DNA from: Oscheius tipulae
Lineage: Eukaryota > Nematoda > Chromadorea > Rhabditida > Rhabditidae
Direction: 5' to 3'
DNA: 64,000 bases
NCBI GenBank assembly: GCA_037178975.1
Contig: JASJZH010000001.1
Coordinates: forward strand, 8,230,501 to 8,294,500
Position numbers and translations under genes: made by a program
Shown here: piece after piece, positions 59,137-64,000 of the stretch
How positions within the stretch are numbered: position 1 is the first letter of the stretch
Layout: each line of letters opens with the position of its first letter
Notes under the pieces: model-generated
What the model was told of the DNA's origin: nothing
Seen by the model: only the letters and a program-made list of their open reading frames with translations
Database searches by the model: none

Positions 59137-60099
59137 CCAAGCAACTTTTTCACCATATCCTTTCACAACCGCATAATATGTACATGAATCTTTCACCCCC
59201 TTCAAACAATTCCATTGTGACTAACAGTCTTCTTTTGCTCAAATGAGTCTGCGTCTTGTTTTGCTTTTTGTCCTAGACTGGCCACAGAACGACTCACTGT
59301 GCTCACTGATAATGAAATGAAGGAGGCCAAACAGTTCTTCGCAAAACTGGAGAATATCTTCAACACGAGAAACGCGAACGAGCTGTGTGAATACTATGGT
59401 CTCCAATTCAACATCAGATTCAGAACTATCCGAATCTCCTCACACTTGGCGGGGTCGTGCCCATAACAATAGTTTTCAAGGCATCATGTAATAAATGCTC
59501 ACCGGATACTCATCAAATCTTCGAGGGTTCCTTCAAGAACCAAAAGAATATTGGTGTCACCAGCACCAACGTGAGAGAGATCGTGCTTTGGGCCGGGCCG
59601 AAACCCAACACTAGGGGTGCGCCCTGTGGGGATCAAGGTTATATTATTTAAATTTGAGACGTACTGCAAAGCTGTAGCATTTTTTCTGCTTTACAACTTT
59701 GCAGAACATGGAAAAGCTCAAAAATTTTATCTTGAACCCTGTACGGTTGATTTCCGTAGCGCACCATGCGCGCTGAACATGAGTCCTACCCGGTCTTTTT
59801 CTGTCTGAAACAACCTCGTTAAGAAAGACAAGGTGACAGATAATTTCGGTGGAAGTACAAAGGAAACCATTCCGACCGCAGTTCTCTAAACGGTTATGTC
59901 ACTTTCAACGGAACCAAAATTCGCAAATGCTGTGTCTATGTGGAGATGAGCAAGACCGAGAACATTCGATCCATTGACTTTTCGTGCTAACAAGAGAAAT
60001 GAACAGCTTTCATTGAACACATTATGTACAGTAATCTTCATCGGGAATGTAGGTTTTGTTGTGAGTGGTGAGATTAGGAGGGAGGTTAGTAAAGTACAA
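59137..60099 (+). pseudogene. Fragments of a small secreted-type protein interrupted by a repeat
   Basis: One open block (about 59275-59462) reads LATERLTVLTDNEMKEAKQF and NTRNANELCEYYGLQFNIRF, a layout like nematode NTF2/SnoaL-type small proteins. A second block ending at 59991 reads YKGNHSDRSSLNGYVTFNG, RKCCVYVEMSK and IRSIDFSC-stop, which would suit the same protein's C-terminus. Between them lies a family 1 repeat core (CTTTACAACTTTGCAGAACA, about 59690). I could not find a signal exon or a clean acceptor for the last block, so it is either a gene with an inserted intron element or a decayed copy. Confidence 0.4.
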
Positions 60100-61207
60100 T
60101 CAGAGAGCATCCACAGGCCGAATGACTATTTTGTGTTGGGGTAGACAGCGTCTGGCGACTTGGACAATAGAGACATCGTCAGGAATCTGTGCCTCTCCAT
60201 CCGGAGCTGTGAGAAAGAGACCGTAGCTAGTCGCTCCGTCCGTGGACTCACGACGGCACATGGACAGAACGAGACTGATCGCTTCGGCACTGGAAGTCTC
60301 GGGAGCCAACATCAGGGACTTGTAGTTTGACTGAAAATAGCTTGTCTTTCTGTCCCCATCCTCGGCACCCCCCGACCAAGTTGCCATTTCCGTCCAACAT
60401 GGTAATCTGGACAGCGGAACAGGTTTCTCGCCCATTAGATGGGCCAAATCCCTTTTTACGACTACCAAAACCAATTTTTGATCCGTTACCTCGGGACAAA
60501 TGTTATGGTCATGGATGCGGACGAGAGTTCCGCTCGATTTCATGTGCAGGATGAAGCGGGACATGTTTAGTGGATGACATCGCTGCAGTTCCAAGGGACG
60601 GGCATCTTTTGTGAGGCGTAGAACAGACCGAACTGGGCAGCCGGAAGCCTTTGTTGTCACCTTGAAGAGAAATGTTTAGACTGGAATTAAAGAGTGCTAC
60701 CTCCATCCAGAGCTCGAAGAGGTTAGAATCTCGACAGCTGAGTTTGAATTTGTTCAGAACGGACTCGATCACTTGACTACAGGTGCTCTGGGTGTTCAGT
60801 CGAAGAGTCTTGTAGTCGGTACATGCACGGACGTTGTGGGTATAGACTTTCAGCGTTCCCTGAAACGTCTCTCTCTCTCTCTCTCTATTGATGGTCAAGA
60901 TCCTTGGGCTTGTTCGTGATTGGGCCCCCATATTGCCCCATCTCTTCTCCCGCTCTTCAAGACCACTTGGCATAAAAAGTGTGTCAGAGTGCGGTTCGGG
61001 GTTCACCTCCACTACCAATTTGCATGATCCGGTCCCCTATTATCATAAACTGACCCAGTCACCGTCGCCGGAAGAGGCTGAGTCCATCGAATTCAATGAG
61101 ACCATCGAGCTGGAACGGGAAGTCAGGGTCGTGTCATGAAGACTGCTTGAGCTGGACGGAGACAGAAGAGACGAAGCTGTGCGTGCTCGAACTTGGTACT
61201 TGAGCAT
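60100..61207 (-). CDS. Protein with two Ras-association-like domains
   Basis: Four exons, 61055-61207, 60701-60859, 60490-60660 and 60100-60330, join in phase into 237 residues. After a Ser-rich start (SLLSPSSSSSLHDTTLTSRS) comes a ubiquitin-fold RA-type block, GTLKVYTHNVRACTDYKTLR with VIESVLNKFKLSCRDSNLFE, a middle LELQRCHPLNMSRFILHMKS, and a second RA-type block SNYKSLMLAPETSSAEAISL ... YGLFLTAPDGEAQIPDD ... HKIVIRP. The Y-K-T/S-L strand followed by a helix is the RA/ubiquitin-like pattern that binds Ras or Rap GTPases. I cannot name the orthologue. The ATG at 61207 follows CTTGCAG, which may be a trans-splice site or an acceptor for further upstream exons. A (GA)n run lies in the first intron. 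Confidence 0.65.
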
Positions 61208-64000
61208 TTTCCTGCAAGACTTGAATGAAGTTACAAAGAAGAGAACGAGAGACAAGATGTATTACAGTTTGTTTAGCAACAGTTCGGAAAAGAGGGAAGG
61301 GGTTCGGGGGACGAGAGACCACCCCGCGAACCCGAAGATAACAGTGTTCAAAGAGTGGATTGGGGTTTGGAGGGGAGAATTTGGGCGATTGGGCAGAACG
61401 GAAGTATATGAAAAACAAGATGCTGGTATAGGCCAGCCTTTACAAAATATTGTACAAATTTGAATTTGTATGGATAAAAAGTCTAAACTGCCTAAAGCTG
61501 GTGGTTTGGCAAATCGTACAGAGCAATAAACCTTCTGACGGACTTTTCATATGTTTCAAAAAAACTTTTGTCGATGAAGAAAGACATAAGGACTATGGGT
61601 AAACAGTCGGAAAACAAAACATTTTTCTGCCGAAACTTCAGTAGACATTTGAGCTTTGGGCCACAGGAGAAAAGCACCTGAACAAACGTCCAATGTTTTG
61701 ATAGGAACTTCCTGTCGGAAAACTGATAAGTCGTCTGACACGGGGTCAGGTGTGATCCAAGCTGGTCGAGCGAAGAACAAAAAAGAGCTCGGATCTACTT
61801 TTTCTCCGAAAACGAGGTCTATTGAGGAACTTGACCTTCAATGGAGGTAGAACTACATTTTTGCCGATGAGAAAATGTGGGACGCCTTCGTCCAACAAGT
61901 GTTTTGGACCGCTGGAGGGATTAGAAATGTTAGCGCTGTCCCACAGGGCGATTAGCATGTGTCCTAGGAACTGGTCCTGTCTCTTTCCTCATGACTCAAA
62001 ATCACTTTACGCTTACAGAAGATTACGGGAGGAGACAGACTAAAGACACGGTTTGCGAGAAGATCCTTGTTTTAAGGAGGAGTCCAAGATTGAGGCTTCT
62101 TTGAGAAAAAGTTTTTAACATGTACAGAATCGGAAGCTGGCTTTTCATCAGAAGACAAAAAGAACGAACCGACGCAGGAAGTGAATCCGATCCTTTTAGG
62201 CTCGTAGTCGAAGCGCTAACCGACTGAGCCACGCGTGCGAGTTCGTTTGCTGAACTCCAAAAATACATGACCTCAACTATTGGCCGAAAGCACAGAGAAT
62301 TGCCAAAGTGAGAGAGGAAACAGTTGATAGTCTGCCGAAGATCCGCAGAAATTGATTAAAAACTGGTCGGAGAAAAAGAGTAACTGGAATCGATTGATAA
62401 GGACCCCCCAAATAACCCTTCCGCCTTTATGGCGCCAAAAAAGCAGGTGGATGTCTGTTCACAGGTGTGTGTGTTGTGGCTCATTAAGATGGCTGTGACC
62501 TTTGTCAAGTAATAAGAAGCCGCGCGACTTTTTGGCAAGAAGATGACCGTGAGGGCTAGGAACCGCGAACCCCGAAATGGATAAGGTGATGTGTCTGATT
62601 AACGAGGACCCGTTTTTAGCGCTTCCTCCTCCTCCATCAGATGGATGGTGCAGTTTAGAAAAAAAAGGACTTAGACAAATGGACCTCGTTAGAGAGAAAG
62701 ACTTTCAACACATCTGGACTCTTTGTCCGAGAGGAGTTGTACGCGCCACCCCCCACGGAAAAATGTTGTGTCACAAAGCAGATGGACACGGAATCGCTGT
62801 CGTATCAGTCGTTAAACGTGAGCTATTGCTCATGTCTCAGAGGATGAAGGTGTATATTCTTTAATGGTTTTTTTGCGGTATCATCTGCACTCGATATGCG
62901 CTTACGTCAAGACGGAAATCATAAAGTCCCACGGCTTACAGTTGGGGAACGAGCGAAAAAAATCACGCCAAGTCAATATTAGTGGGATTGATTCTGGCTT
63001 GAAATCTGGTTTTTCGGACTGATTGGTGTGAATTGTTCCAAGCCTAAGACTATTTTTGGAGTCAAATGGAACAAATCCGTCCCCCCAAAACCACTCAGCT
63101 TTGTCAATGGAATTGGGAACTTATCCATAGATCAACGAAACTGCGCAGATAATGAGACAGAGAACAAGCTTGTGGGATCTGTAGGAGGGCTTCAAGGGCT
63201 TGACAAGATTATACGGCTAAGATTCGCCAAGATTATGTCGTAATAAAGCGGTGAGAAGGAAGGCAGAATTGACTCAAAACAGGACAGAAAGGGTCGGAGG
63301 AGAGAAACGTCAAACGGCAGGCAGCTCTATCTCTCGCCCCGGCTGACATTGGCCAAACAAAGACTGTGAGCGGCTGTTTATGCGAGAGGCAGCCTGAACT
63401 TTGTTTGGATTGGCGTTGGAAGGAGGCTTTTTACATAAAGTGACCTGAGAAAGACCTTATTTTTAGATAAGCGCTCCAAAAACCGTGTGCCTAAATCATT
63501 GGACATGGAGAGAGTGGAAAGAGAAAGCCACACCCCCTTCCGTCCCTCAACAGGTTAATTGTGGGATCGTGCCCTTGGGTCTCATTCACCTCGAGCTATT
63601 TTGGCCCGAAAAAGACGACAATTGGTCGTGGGAAGCCGGAAAGCTTTTAGGAAGCCGACATGTTTTCTCCTTCTTACTTCGAATGTGGAGAAAGAGAGAG
63701 AGAGAGAGAGAGAGTTCGAAGAAGGAGGATGAGAAGATCAGGATTCTCAGGCTTGACAAGCGAAATTGAAATTTGTATTGACGGCCAGCTGTTTGTGAGA
63801 CAGTGAAGTGGGATGCCGTGGGAATAGGGCAGAACATCAGATCGGAAGACTACTGTATCTCTACTACTGAAACGGAATGATGGCCATCTGTTTGTGACCA
63901 CGAAACAGAAGCGGCTGAAGCCATTATTGCCAGTCAGTGAGCTCTTTTGCTTGCACAATAACTGTAGGCAAGCCAAGTCAGTCTGGGAAAAAATAGTGTT
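61208..64000. other. 2.8 kb without a supported gene, to the window edge
   Basis: Contains a SINE copy on the minus strand (62140-62258) and a (GA)n run near 63691-63714. The 95-codon frame at 62577-62864 (+), starting MDKVMCLINEDPFLALPPPP, has protein-like composition but no family, splice or signal support. Confidence 0.55.
62140..62258 (-). repeat. tRNA-derived SINE copy
   Basis: Reverse complement: CGAACTCGCACGCGTGGCTC, GTCGGTTAGCGCTTCGACTA, GGATCGGATTCAC (decayed B box), CTTTTTGTCTTCTG. Confidence 0.8.

Overview
The window looks like nuclear DNA from a nematode, most likely in or near the rhabditids. Protein-coding genes are split by many very short introns (mostly 35-50 bp) with GT...TTTCAG-type ends. 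Several start codons sit just after a TTTCAG, as in spliced-leader trans-splicing, and some genes are packed tightly in tandem like nematode operons. The N-terminal UNC-89, RPL-24, RPS-10 and RTF2 products read as nematode-type orthologues. I cannot name the species. Exon coordinates were derived by hand from reading-frame continuity, splice phases and remembered family sequences; no search was run.

Layout. 1-9875 (-): the 5' part of unc-89/obscurin (12 exons seen: SH3, DH, PH), running off the left edge, with a small RING-type gene nested in its 4.5 kb intron on the opposite strand. 11013-14905 (+): an unrecognised type I membrane glycoprotein. 15003-15535 (-): a small secreted precursor with dibasic sites, possibly a neuropeptide gene. 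18333-19901 (+): a GT11 fucosyltransferase-like enzyme. 19968-24456 (-): a tandem, probable operon of rps-10, TMEM39, Gemin6 and a lysine-rich secreted protein. 25519-26315 (+): rpl-24, followed by a multi-pass membrane protein to 27970. 33069-33314 (+): a six-cysteine secreted peptide resembling trissin. 33465-34187 (-): an unrecognised Cys-containing ORF. 34898-39089 (+): rtf2 then oxa1, a probable operon. 44857-47358 (+): a PPP1R16 (MYPT3/TIMAP)-like PP1 targeting subunit ending in a CAAX box. 48777-51432 (-): the C-terminal part of a type I membrane protein. 55940-57396: two divergent mini membrane proteins with PY motifs. 57891-58320 (+): a broken PP1 phosphatase. 58618-59136 (+): a saposin-like protein. 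60100-61207 (-): a protein with two Ras-association-like domains. The remainder is gene-poor DNA.

Two things stand out. First, twice in 64 kb a gene has a partial, inverted, intron-or-promoter-containing copy of itself close by: the nested RING gene (arms 5576-5722 and 5889-6043) and the PPP1R16-like gene (copy at 47903-48130). Read-through transcripts could fold into long hairpins, so these are candidate self-silencing or endo-siRNA loci. Second, at least 15 copies of a tRNA-derived SINE, with A and B boxes and a shared 3' body, are scattered on both strands and mostly sit in introns. Several fold-back MITE-like families accompany them.
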